Shown piece after piece: positions 5,626 through 12,916 of a stretch of DNA of 22,108 nucleotides. The notes under the pieces were generated by a model. The model was not told the DNA's origin, ran no database searches, and was given only the letters and a program-made list of their open reading frames with translations. A program made the position numbers and the translations under genes. The DNA lies in the IMG/VR virus record IMGVR_UViG_3300050821_003817, positions 1-22,108 of that record; one strand, 5' to 3'. Origin of the DNA: a virus. How positions within the stretch are numbered: position 1 is the first letter of the stretch; each line of letters starts with the position of its first letter.

Positions 5626-6168
5626 ATGGCTGACTCTCAGCTCGATTGGGGCGTTCCCTGGATCGTCGACCGTGTCACCAGAAAAGTGCTCGGGTACCGC
5701 ACGCCGCACGGTGATCAGTCGGTCTCCTTTGTTCCGATTGTCGGGTCTAACGGCGTCTTGTTGGCGTCAGGCGACGTGCTGCAGGCCGGAGCCGCCTCGT
5801 CGGGAACGCCAGGAAGCGGGTCGGCCGTCGTCGGTGCGGCCTCCCTCGACACGGGCGGCAAGGTGCCGGTCGGTCAACTGCCCACAGGCCCCGCGCCCGT
5901 GCTCGTCAATTCTGGCGCGACAGCGCTCGTCGCTGGGGACACGCTCGAAGTAGACGGGCTGTCGTCGGGCACACCGGGCAGCGGCTCTGCTGTCGTCGCG
6001 GTTCCAGGCCTCGACTCTGCGGGCCTGTTGAATAACGTCCTGATGCCGAAACAGCACGCGACGATCGGCGCCCCGGCCTACGTGAAGGGCGGTGTGTACT
6101 TCGACACCACGCTCAACAAGCTGCGGATCGGGGGCGCCGCGGGTTGGGAAACGGTCACGTCGGTATGA
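5626..6168 (+). CDS. repeat-containing head-fibre/decoration-like protein, 180 aa
   Basis: ATG at 5626, ten bases after the previous stop; its own stop overlaps the portal start (ATGA). Residues 47-86 and 103-141 are two copies of one module: (A/S)GDxLxxxGxSSGTPGSGSAVV, then V/GxxxLDxxGxxxxxxLP. The last about 35 residues (APAYVKGGVYFDTTLNKLRIGGAAGWETVTS) form a compact beta motif found at the ends of phage fibre and decoration proteins, often as a trimeric foot or head. The composition (G, S, A, V, few charges) supports an extended trimeric fibre. It could be a head fibre, a portal-vertex appendage or a short tail appendage encoded out of place. Assignment is by composition and motif memory, not by a search. 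Confidence 0.6.
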   Translation: MADSQLDWGVPWIVDRVTRKVLGYRTPHGDQSVSFVPIVGSNGVLLASGDVLQAGAASSGTPGSGSAVVGAASLDTGGKVPVGQLPTGPAPVLVNSGATALVAGDTLEVDGLSSGTPGSGSAVVAVPGLDSAGLLNNVLMPKQHATIGAPAYVKGGVYFDTTLNKLRIGGAAGWETVTSV

Positions 6169-7742
6169 AGCGCGCGCGCAGACCGTCCCTGTTTCGGCGC
6201 GCGCTCGGCTCGGTCGGTCGCGTTTTCTTCGGGCGCACAACTCTCTACAAGCGCAGCGTTTTCAAGGGCGCCGAGCTATCGAGACTGTGGTTCGATTGGA
6301 TCGCCTCGCCGATCAGCGCCGACCAGGAGATTTATAACGACTTTCTGCGTCTGCGCTCGCGCGCGCGCGAGCTGTCGCGCAACAGTCCGCTCGTCAAGCA
6401 GTACCTCGCGCTGCTTGCTGCGAACGTCGTCGGACCCGATGGATTCAAGTTTCAGGCCCGCGTGCGCAACAAGGACGGCAAGCTCAATTTCGCGCTAAAC
6501 CAGAAGATCGAGGACGCGTGGGAGTCGTGGTCCGACGCGGTCACCGTCGACGGGCTCATGGCGCTCGCGGACTTCGAGCGTCTGCTGTTGCGCAATATCG
6601 CCACCGATGGCGAGGTGCTCGTTCGCAAGATTCGCGGCTATGCACCGAACCCGTACAAGTACGCGCTTCAGCAGATCGACCCGGACCTGCTCGATCATCA
6701 ATACTTCCGCGCACCGGTCGACGGCGAGAACGAGATTCGACTCGGGGTCGAGGTCGATAAGTGGGGGGTGCCCGTCGCGTACTGGATTTGGGACCGTCAC
6801 CCGACCGACCTGACCAACATCACGATGCGTCAGCGGTTGCGCGTTCCGGCCGACGAGCTGCTGCATATCTACGACCCGGAGCGCCCGAATCAGACGCGCG
6901 GGACCACGTGGCTCAACTCGGTGATGATGCCCATCAAGATGCTCGACGGGTATGTCGAGGCCGAGCTTGTCGCGGCGCGCACCGGGGCCTCAAAAATGGG
7001 GTTTTTCCAATTCAAGGACGCGAGCGATTTTGAACCGCCGCAGGCCGAGGAAAAGCTCGAAATGGAGGCCGAGCCCGGTAAGCTCGCGATGCTCCCGCCG
7101 GGGCTCGAATTCAAGGACTGGAACCCCGCGCATCCGACCATCGCATTCGGCAACTTTCTAAAGTCAATGCTGCGGTTCATCGCCTCGGGGCTGCGCGTCG
7201 CATACAACGCGCTCGCAAACGACCTCGAAGGGGTGAACTACTCGAGCATGCGGGCCGGGGTGCTGATCGAGCGCGATCAGTGGCGGGTACTTCAGAAGAT
7301 GTGGATTCGGCGCTTTCTGAAGCCGATCTATCGCGAGTGGATCGATTTTGCGCAGCTGTCCGGGCAGCTCGTGCTCGACGCACGCGACCCGAGCGCCTGG
7401 CTATCGGTGCGCTTCCTCGCGCGCGGCTGGCAATGGGTCGACCCGCTCAAGGACATCAATGCGTCGATTGCCGAGATCGATAACGGGTTGACCTCGCGCA
7501 CCCGGGTCATTGCAGAGACGGGCGGCGACTTTGAAGAAGTGGCCGAGGAATTGGCCGAGGAACAGCGCATCATCGAGGAATTGGGGCTCAAGCTCACCGG
7601 GCTTGGCGTCGGCGCTCAAGCGACCGCGGGCGACAACCCGGGCGCGGATCAGGCCGATGCGTCGGGCGGAGGCGGTCGCGCGCGCACAGCCCGTCTGCGC
7701 GTGGTCAATGCTGAGCTTGCCGCAATGGCGCAGGAGGACTGA
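6165..7742 (+). CDS. portal protein, lambda gpB family, 525 aa
   Basis: ATG at 6165 overlaps the preceding stop (ATGA), which fixes the start over an ATG 21 bases upstream. The portal forms the dodecameric DNA entry ring at one capsid vertex and docks terminase and then the neck. Family features include a basic N-terminus, the RARELSRNSPLVKQYLALLAANVVGPDGF segment (about residues 66-94), GEVLVRKIR, the QQIDPDLLD motif, and AARTGASKMGFF. The region IASGLRVAYNALANDLEGVNYSSMRAG, near residue 340-366, is diagnostic of lambda-type portals. Length is close to that of lambda gpB. The last 80 residues are acidic and alanine rich. It is followed closely by the protease-capsid gene, whose AGGAGG site lies inside the portal's last codons. 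Confidence 0.95.
   Translation: MKRARRPSLFRRALGSVGRVFFGRTTLYKRSVFKGAELSRLWFDWIASPISADQEIYNDFLRLRSRARELSRNSPLVKQYLALLAANVVGPDGFKFQARVRNKDGKLNFALNQKIEDAWESWSDAVTVDGLMALADFERLLLRNIATDGEVLVRKIRGYAPNPYKYALQQIDPDLLDHQYFRAPVDGENEIRLGVEVDKWGVPVAYWIWDRHPTDLTNITMRQRLRVPADELLHIYDPERPNQTRGTTWLNSVMMPIKMLDGYVEAELVAARTGASKMGFFQFKDASDFEPPQAEEKLEMEAEPGKLAMLPPGLEFKDWNPAHPTIAFGNFLKSMLRFIASGLRVAYNALANDLEGVNYSSMRAGVLIERDQWRVLQKMWIRRFLKPIYREWIDFAQLSGQLVLDARDPSAWLSVRFLARGWQWVDPLKDINASIAEIDNGLTSRTRVIAETGGDFEEVAEELAEEQRIIEELGLKLTGLGVGAQATAGDNPGADQADASGGGGRARTARLRVVNAELAAMAQED
7732..7737 (+). promoter_or_regulatory. ribosome binding site of the protease-capsid gene
   Basis: A consensus AGGAGG nine bases upstream of ATG 7747. 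It is among the strongest such sites in the window, consistent with high expression of the capsid protein. Confidence 0.7.
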
Positions 7743-7746
7743 CGCA

Positions 7747-9945
7747 ATGCCGCAAAAGCTCAAAGAGACCGACGAGCTGCCGATCCTGTACCGGGATCGG
7801 TCGATCATCGTTCGCAAGCCGATCGTCGCGACCCCGCCTCCCGAGGACGATGACCCGAGTCCGGATGACGACGACGCGACCCGTCAAGCGGCGCTGCCCG
7901 GAGTCAACCCTCCCGCCAAGGCGAAAAAACCGAAGCGACGCGCCGGCTCAGCGACCGAGGCTGGCCAGGCGGGCGGCGATGACAGCGACGAGGAAGACGG
8001 CGACGGGGCGGTGATCAGCGCCGACGAGAGCACTGTCGGCAAGATGCGCTCCTACCCGATCAGTCTGTCATCTGAAATTCCGGTCGAGCGCTGGTACGGA
8101 AACGAGATTCTCCAGCACACCCCGGACGCGGTCGACCTGTCGCGCGCCGACGGGATGCCACTGCTCATGGATCACGACTCGCGCAATCAGGTCGGGGTGA
8201 TCACCGGGCTGCACGTCGGCAAGGATCGCAAGCTGCGCGGCAACATGATGTTCTCGCGCTCGGCGACCGGGGTCGAGCAGGACGTGGTCGACGGCATTCG
8301 CAAGAATATGAGCGTCGGCTATCGGATCTCGAAGTACGAGTACGAGGAAGGCAAGGGCGACAAGCCCGACACCTATCGGGCCACGCGCTGGACCCCGATG
8401 GAGGCCACCCTCACCAGCGTTCCAGCCGATCATACGATCGGGGTCAACCGCGCGGCCGGCATGAACGAGACGCGATTTTCGGTCATGGTGACGCGCTCTC
8501 TCAACAGTCAAGGAGCATCGCAAATGCCGGATCCAGTGGTAGCAGCACCGAACGGCGCAGCAGCAGCACCGATTGCCGGGGCCGCTGCCGCTGACATCGC
8601 ACGTCTGGCCGAGACGCACCGCATGCTCGACCGCTTGCCCAAGTGGCTCGCGGACGGCACCTCGATCGAGGACGTGCGCACGCAGATCCTCGAGGCGCGC
8701 GCCACCCAGCCGATTCCGCTTCCCCCGGCCGAGCTTGGCGATAACGCAGGGCTGAAATTGAGCCCGACCGAGGCGCGACAGTACAGCTACTCGCGTGCGA
8801 TTCTGGCCGCGGCAAACATGGCGGAGGGTCGGCGCGAGACTTCGTTCGAGACCGAAATATCGGACGACCTTGTCAAGCGCATGCCGCAGCAGTTCCAATC
8901 GCGCGGCGGGTTGCTGATTCCGACCACGCTGCGCGGCACGAAGCACGAGGGCAAGCGCGGGGCGGTGCTGACCGCAGAGCAGGCGCGCGCGCTCGAACAG
9001 GCTTTGACCCGCGCCGGCACGATCGACTCGCAGACCGCGAACGCGATCAAGGAGGTAGTGTTCACCGAGTACGGGGGCGAGCTGATCGAGATTCTGCGCA
9101 ACATGGCGAAGGTCGTTCGCATGGGTGCGCGCGTGTTGACCGGACTGTCGAGCCCGATCGGCTTCCCGCGTCAGACCGGGGACGTCACCGCAACGTGGGT
9201 CGCTGAGAACAGCGGCTCGAACGTGGCCTCGTCGAACGTGACGACGGACATTGTCACGCTCACCCCGCGCTCGCTGATGGCAACCACCGCATACAGTCGA
9301 CAGCTGCTCGTCCAGTCTTCGGTCGATGTTGAGTCTATGGTGCGTGCGTCAATCGCCGCTAAGCACGCCTTGGCCTGGGACCTGGCCGGCATACACGGGA
9401 CCGGGATCAACAGTCAGCCGCTCGGAATCTACAACCAGCCGAACGTGCAGACGACCGATTTCTCGAATGCGTCGTACAGCAACACGGGCCAGCTGATCGC
9501 CTTTACCGGCGCGGTTCACATGCAGGAGCTGCTCGCCACCGCGAACGCGCTGTTCGGAACGCTCGGGTATCTGACTACCCCGGGCATCGCGGCGGACGCA
9601 ATCACGACGCTGCGCTTTCCGGCCGCTGCTATCGCTCAAGGCGGGCAGCTGTGGAACGGCACCATCGATTCGGGCGAAATGGCCGGCTACAAGGCCGAGA
9701 GCACGAATCAGGTCAGCGCAACGATGGGCGAGGACGGGGCCGCGACCGGGGGCTCCCATCACGGGCTGATCTTCGGTAACTGGCAGGAGCTTCTGATCGG
9801 TCAATTCGGCGGTGCGATGGAAATGATCGTCGACCCGTACTCGCTCAAGAAGCAAGCGCTGATCGAGGTCGCGAGCTTCCAGATGGCCGACGTTGCCGTG
9901 CGGCACCCGGTCTCGTTCTGCGTGGCGATCGATCTGAACGCGTAA
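7747..9945 (+). CDS. prohead protease - HK97-type major capsid protein fusion, 732 aa
   Basis: One open frame joins the maturation protease to the major capsid protein. Residues 1-25 are ordinary. Residues 30-90 form a low-complexity acidic then basic then acidic stretch (EDDD, DDDD, KAKKPKRR, DDSDEEDGDG). The U35-type protease spans about 98-240, with H143 in LLMDHDSRNQVG and S189 in KNMSVGY, the expected His and Ser. E219 sits in WTPMEATLTSVPAD, the usual third conserved block. An alanine/proline-rich linker (about 260-285) and a helical scaffold-like region (285-385) lead to the HK97-fold capsid domain from about 385 to the end (GGLLIPT, AENSGSNVASSN, LGIYNQ and the C-terminal FQMADVAVRHPVSF). 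The protein must self-cleave to release mature capsid subunits. The start has a strong AGGAGG site. Confidence 0.92.
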   Translation: MPQKLKETDELPILYRDRSIIVRKPIVATPPPEDDDPSPDDDDATRQAALPGVNPPAKAKKPKRRAGSATEAGQAGGDDSDEEDGDGAVISADESTVGKMRSYPISLSSEIPVERWYGNEILQHTPDAVDLSRADGMPLLMDHDSRNQVGVITGLHVGKDRKLRGNMMFSRSATGVEQDVVDGIRKNMSVGYRISKYEYEEGKGDKPDTYRATRWTPMEATLTSVPADHTIGVNRAAGMNETRFSVMVTRSLNSQGASQMPDPVVAAPNGAAAAPIAGAAAADIARLAETHRMLDRLPKWLADGTSIEDVRTQILEARATQPIPLPPAELGDNAGLKLSPTEARQYSYSRAILAAANMAEGRRETSFETEISDDLVKRMPQQFQSRGGLLIPTTLRGTKHEGKRGAVLTAEQARALEQALTRAGTIDSQTANAIKEVVFTEYGGELIEILRNMAKVVRMGARVLTGLSSPIGFPRQTGDVTATWVAENSGSNVASSNVTTDIVTLTPRSLMATTAYSRQLLVQSSVDVESMVRASIAAKHALAWDLAGIHGTGINSQPLGIYNQPNVQTTDFSNASYSNTGQLIAFTGAVHMQELLATANALFGTLGYLTTPGIAADAITTLRFPAAAIAQGGQLWNGTIDSGEMAGYKAESTNQVSATMGEDGAATGGSHHGLIFGNWQELLIGQFGGAMEMIVDPYSLKKQALIEVASFQMADVAVRHPVSFCVAIDLNA

Positions 9946-9954
9946 CCCGACGTC

Positions 9955-10200
9955 GTGCCCACTTTTGAACGTCCGACGGCTCTGGTGATGGCGCTGAAAG
10001 ACTTCATCGCCTCACCCGGGCGCATCGCCCACGCGGGGGAGGTCGTCGAGTTGGACGACCTCGACGCGCGACGCGCGCTTGCGCTTGGCAACGCGCGCGA
10101 GGTGACCAAGGGCGACTGGCCCAGCATCACGCCGCCCGACACGGTTGATACGCGCGAGCCCGCGGTGCGGTCTCGGGACCCCTTTGTGCGGAGGAAATGA
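9955..10200 (+). CDS. small post-capsid protein, 81 aa
   Basis: GTG at 9955, nine bases after the capsid stop. The core LVMALKDFIASPGRIAHAGEVVELDDLDARRALALGNAREV matches a recurrent small phage protein placed just after the major capsid gene, with a VVEL...A..L...G.A pattern. It is probably a small SH3-like or helical fold. Its function is not established; head completion or a capsid-associated role is inferred from position only. The C-terminal 30 residues are charged and proline rich. The next gene's GGAGG site (10190-10194) lies inside its last codons, suggesting coupled translation. Confidence 0.7.
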   Translation: MPTFERPTALVMALKDFIASPGRIAHAGEVVELDDLDARRALALGNAREVTKGDWPSITPPDTVDTREPAVRSRDPFVRRK

Positions 10201-10203
10201 AAA

Positions 10204-10587
10204 ATGGGAATCGACTATACCTACGTGTTGAGCGACGGCAGCATCACGCAGCTGTTCGCGCCTGCCGCGGTGACGGCAACCGCGAACGAGACCGGGGTAG
10301 CGATCCCGCTCTCGAAGGGGGACGCGGCGCTCATTCTCGAAAACGGCGCGATCACCGGGGCCCCGACGGCGCTAACCGCGCAGCTGCAATGCTCCGCGGA
10401 TAACTCAACCGGCTGGACGAACGTCGGGGCTGCGGTCGCGATCGCTGCGGCCGGCGCGCAGATGGTGTCATTCCGTCCCCAGGATCAGGTCGGGTTGTAC
10501 TACCGTCTCGCGTTCACGGTCACCGGGGGTTCGTCGCCGTCGGTGACGGTCGGGGCAAGCATCATTTCCTGGAACGAGAAAAACTGA
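10204..10587 (+). CDS. capsid decoration-like structural protein, 127 aa
   Basis: ATG at 10204 is nine bases after GGAGG (10190-10194). The protein is beta-rich and neutral: DYTYVLSDGSITQLF, a middle LQCSADNSTGWTNVG motif (about residues 60-74) and a C-terminal YYRLAFTVTGGSSPSVTVGA segment. The SxDxSTxWT motif is common in phage beta-sandwich structural proteins that decorate heads or tails. Position right after the capsid block and before the head-tail joining protein supports a virion role, most likely capsid decoration. No similarity to lambda gpD itself is visible. Confidence 0.6.
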   Translation: MGIDYTYVLSDGSITQLFAPAAVTATANETGVAIPLSKGDAALILENGAITGAPTALTAQLQCSADNSTGWTNVGAAVAIAAAGAQMVSFRPQDQVGLYYRLAFTVTGGSSPSVTVGASIISWNEKN

Positions 10588-10603
10588 GGCGACGAGTTGA
10601 GCT

Positions 10604-10906
10604 GTGCCGACCTTCTTCGCGGACGGCGACATTGCGGTGATGCTCGCCGATATCGGCCGTCCGGTCGTCATCGCGGGCCATACGATCAAGGGTCTGATCG
10701 ATATCGTGAGCCGCGACGTGCTGCTGTCGATGGGGATCGCCGGGATCAGCGCAACCGTGACCTCGGTGACGGTGCAGACCTCGTCGCTTCCGAGCGGGAC
10801 GCACAACACCGAGGCGATCACGGTCGATGGGATCTCGCTCAAGATCCGCGATATGCAACAGACGGGCGACGGTGCGCTCACGCACATTCTGTGCGAGGTT
10901 CCGTAG
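10604..10906 (+). CDS. head-tail joining protein, gpFII-like, 100 aa
   Basis: GTG at 10604. The N-terminus FFADGDIAVMLADIGRPVVIAG, the central loss-of-charge linker and the C-terminal TEAITVDGISLKIRDMQQTGDGALTHILCEV follow the pattern of small beta-barrel attachment proteins (lambda FII type). These sit at the neck and join the filled head to the tail. Length (about 100 residues) and location between capsid and tail-terminator genes agree. Its stop TAG is directly followed by the ATG of the next gene, so translation is likely coupled; GAGG for that gene lies in its last codons. Confidence 0.75.
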   Translation: MPTFFADGDIAVMLADIGRPVVIAGHTIKGLIDIVSRDVLLSMGIAGISATVTSVTVQTSSLPSGTHNTEAITVDGISLKIRDMQQTGDGALTHILCEVP

Positions 10907-11353
10907 ATGCCATCGAACAGCGTTCGGGATCAGATCATCGCGGCGACCATCGCGGCGCTGAACACCTCGACCCCGGGCGGCGTTCCGGCCGCGGTCCGGG
11001 TGCGCATGGAACCGTATCAGCCGTCGGATCTTCCGACGCTCACGGTCGCGCCGCACACCGACGAGGGCAGCCCGCTCAAAAGCGACCGCTGGGGGCCGAT
11101 CCTCGAGCGACTGCTGATCATGCGGGTGAGCATCTACGTGTCGGGTGCAGCGCCCGACGCACTCGCGGACCCGATCATCGTATGGTGCGAAAAGACGCTC
11201 AACTCGAACCCGCTCGGCGCGCTGGCGACCGACATCCTGCCCGGTCGCTTCGAGTGGCAGTACGCGAACGAGGATCAGGCATACGCACTGCTGTTGGCCG
11301 ATTTCCACGTTCAGTACCAGACGTTGAGAACCGACCCGACCAAGACGCAGTAA
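10907..11353 (+). CDS. tail terminator protein, gpU-like, 148 aa
   Basis: ATG at 10907 directly abuts the previous stop. The protein has the layout of minor tail proteins that cap the tail tube and set its end: an N-terminal helix (VRDQIIAATIAALNT), a beta strand VRVRMEPY, LPTLTVAPHTDEG, the strand pair LLIMRVSIYVSGAAPDALADPIIVWCEKTL, and a C-terminal strand YALLLADFHVQYQTL. The order head-tail joiner, terminator, major tail protein is conserved in siphoviruses. Identification is by pattern and position; the sequence family is very variable. Confidence 0.75.
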   Translation: MPSNSVRDQIIAATIAALNTSTPGGVPAAVRVRMEPYQPSDLPTLTVAPHTDEGSPLKSDRWGPILERLLIMRVSIYVSGAAPDALADPIIVWCEKTLNSNPLGALATDILPGRFEWQYANEDQAYALLLADFHVQYQTLRTDPTKTQ

Positions 11354-11372
11354 CCATCTAGGGAGCAAGACG

Positions 11373-12152
11373 ATGCCCGCACTCGCTATGGCGCCGAACC
11401 CCGGCAATCTGATGCTCGGTCGTGGCAAGCTCTATTTCGACCGCTTTGTCAACAACACCACCACGAAAACAGGCGAGTTTGACCTGGGCAACGTCACCGC
11501 CTTCGATCTGACGCCGAAGCCGACGATCAAGAAAAAATACGAGTCGATGGACTCTAGCTCGCTGCTGTACGCGCAGGCAGTGACTCAGCAGGACTTGACC
11601 CTGAAGGTGACGGGCGACGAATACTCGCTCAAGAATCTGGCCGCTGCGCTGCTCGGCACCGAGGGAACGTTCGTTCAGACCTCGACCTCGACGATCACGG
11701 CGGGCGCGCTCACGTCGCTGCCTCTGAATGGCGCGTGGTACCCGACCGGCTACCGCAGCATCACGGTCACCGACGTCAAGCAGGGCTCGACGGTCGGGGT
11801 GCTCGGCACCGACTACAACGTCGATCTCGTCACCGGTCGGATTCAAATCTTCACCACGGGGCTTTTCACCGCCGCGACGGCGACGGTATGGGACGGCTCG
11901 GCCGCGGCCGTGACCTACAACCTCGTTGCGCTTTCAACCGTCGGGCTCGTCGAAGGCTACCTGCGGTTCATCGGCAACCCGGTCAAGGGGCCTGTGTACG
12001 AGTACGAGGGCTGGCACGTCAGCTTCACCCCCTCGGGCAATCTCGGGTTCATCGCGGACGATTTCGGAAACTGGACGCTTGACGGAGCGCTGATCGCAGA
12101 TACCGTGAACCACGCGACGGAGCCGTTCGGTCATCTGATTCAGCGCGCCTAG
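11373..12152 (+). CDS. major tail tube protein, 259 aa
   Basis: ATG at 11373 after a GGGAG site about 8 bases upstream. It should form the stacked rings of the tail tube. The sequence is beta-rich, with an N-terminal GRGKLYFDRF strand, GNVTAFDLTPKPTIKKKYESMDSSS (a typical tube-protein loop region), QDLTLKVTGDEYSLKNLAAALLG, and a C-terminal WHVSFTPSGNLGFIADDFGNWTLDGALI resembling the tube-protein beta-sandwich. An inserted region around residues 100-175 (SITVTDVKQGS..., TGRIQIFTTG) may form an extra surface domain. It lies before a strong terminator and the G/GT chaperone pair, the standard position. Confidence 0.85.
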   Translation: MPALAMAPNPGNLMLGRGKLYFDRFVNNTTTKTGEFDLGNVTAFDLTPKPTIKKKYESMDSSSLLYAQAVTQQDLTLKVTGDEYSLKNLAAALLGTEGTFVQTSTSTITAGALTSLPLNGAWYPTGYRSITVTDVKQGSTVGVLGTDYNVDLVTGRIQIFTTGLFTAATATVWDGSAAAVTYNLVALSTVGLVEGYLRFIGNPVKGPVYEYEGWHVSFTPSGNLGFIADDFGNWTLDGALIADTVNHATEPFGHLIQRA

Positions 12153-12185
12153 GACAAGGACCTTCGCAGGCCGCGCGTGCGGCAA

Positions 12186-12219
12186 GGGGCGGCGCGGGGC
12201 AACCACGCCGCCCCTTTTT
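12186..12219 (+). terminator. rho-independent terminator after the major tail gene
   Basis: GGGGCGGCG (12186-12194) pairs perfectly with CGCCGCCCC (12206-12214), 9 bp with an 11-base loop, followed directly by five Ts (12215-12219). It sits between the major tail gene and the tail chaperone gene. It should reduce read-through from abundant to scarce tail proteins. Confidence 0.9.
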
Positions 12220-12236
12220 CACTCAAGGTGCACCGA

Positions 12237-12701
12237 ATGGACACGGTCTACAGCTTCGCAAACCGCAAGTTTCGAACGATTCTGCGTCGAACGATCGAGA
12301 ACGACTTTACCTGCATGAACCTGATCCGCGGGGCTCGGCTCGATACGCTCGTGGTCGCTGAGAACGAGAGCCCGGAGGACTTCGCTGCGCGCCTGTTCAG
12401 CGCAGCGATCGCCGACGGCCAGGTGTTCAACCTGCTCGGGTGTCTGCTGATACCGGTCGAGCTTGAGGATGGCGACTGGACCCTGAAGGTCATGCGCGCG
12501 ACCGGCGATCACCTGCGCACCGTGGTCGACGACGTCGAGAAGCGACAGATTCAGGCCGGCATCATTTCGATGGTGACCGGTTTTTTTCGGAGCGGGCTCG
12601 CCTCGTTGCAGACTTCCCGGACGTCTTCGTCCCCGTCGGGAGTCGAAGCGCAGCCCAATTCCGCGACCGGGGCGACTTCTACTACGGCGACTGGCAGCTG
12701 A
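12237..12701 (+). CDS. tail assembly chaperone G (unshifted product), 154 aa
   Basis: ATG at 12237 after AAGGTG. The zero-frame product corresponds to lambda gpG: it binds tape measure and tube subunits during tail assembly and is absent from the virion. It contains a helix/beta start (YSFANRKFRTILRRTIENDF), ESPEDFAARLFSAAIADGQ, and a helical segment TGDHLRTVVDDVEKRQIQAGIISM. It then runs over seven Ts at 12581-12587. After the Ts the zero frame encodes a low-complexity S/T/G tail (TSRTSSSPSG and on), which differs from real domain sequence and is typical of the leftover tail in the unshifted product. Confidence 0.85.
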   Translation: MDTVYSFANRKFRTILRRTIENDFTCMNLIRGARLDTLVVAENESPEDFAARLFSAAIADGQVFNLLGCLLIPVELEDGDWTLKVMRATGDHLRTVVDDVEKRQIQAGIISMVTGFFRSGLASLQTSRTSSSPSGVEAQPNSATGATSTTATGS

Positions 12702-12910
12702 TGGTGCGCGAGCTTTCGGACTTCGACCCGCTGCGCGCGCGGCTCGTGCTGACCTGGCCGCTGCGTGAGGCGCTGCTCGCATACAGTGAGCTGCGCAAGC
12801 GACAGATGCAGGAGCGTCACGACGTTTCGATGGTGCTGTGGGCGCTGCTCGCACCGCACACCAAGGACAAGCACGCGCCCCCCGAGCTGCCAGAGATTCT
12901 TAGAGGCTGA
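12237..12910 (+). CDS. tail assembly chaperone GT (-1 frameshift fusion), about 224 aa
   Basis: Ribosomes that slip back one base on TTTTTTT (12581-12587) read from base 12587 onward in the other frame and stop at 12908-12910. The first 117 codons come from G, the last 107 from the shifted frame. The shifted frame gives domain-like sequence immediately after the slip: FVPVG, QFRDRGDFYYGDWQLMVRELSDF, WPLREALLAYSELRKRQMQERHD. The T part normally recruits tube subunits while the G part holds the tape measure. No independent start with a good ribosome binding site exists for the T part; an ATG at 12701 would leave out the RDRGDFYYGDW block. The frameshift efficiency is not known. Confidence 0.85.
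12581..12587 (+). promoter_or_regulatory. slippery heptamer T TTT TTT for -1 frameshifting
   Basis: The zero-frame codons are GGT TTT TTT CGG, so a one-base back slip keeps full pairing in both ribosomal sites (X XXY YYZ with all T). It lies at the point where coding potential moves from the G frame to the T frame. I see no convincing downstream pseudoknot. Confidence 0.85.
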
Positions 12911-12916
12911 CCTTTC

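Noticed and set aside
3973-5709. A 578-residue open frame on the minus strand
   Set aside because: It lies antisense to the large terminase, connector and fibre-like genes. Its product is R/H/V-rich with no domain, a normal by-product of GC-rich third codon positions.
8068-8946. A 292-residue minus-strand open frame
   Set aside because: It is antisense to the protease active-site region and has no recognisable domain.
12701-12910. An independent 69-residue gene starting at ATG 12701
   Set aside because: The same frame is domain-like well upstream of this ATG, back to the seven Ts, and the ATG lacks a good ribosome binding site. The frameshift fusion explains it better.
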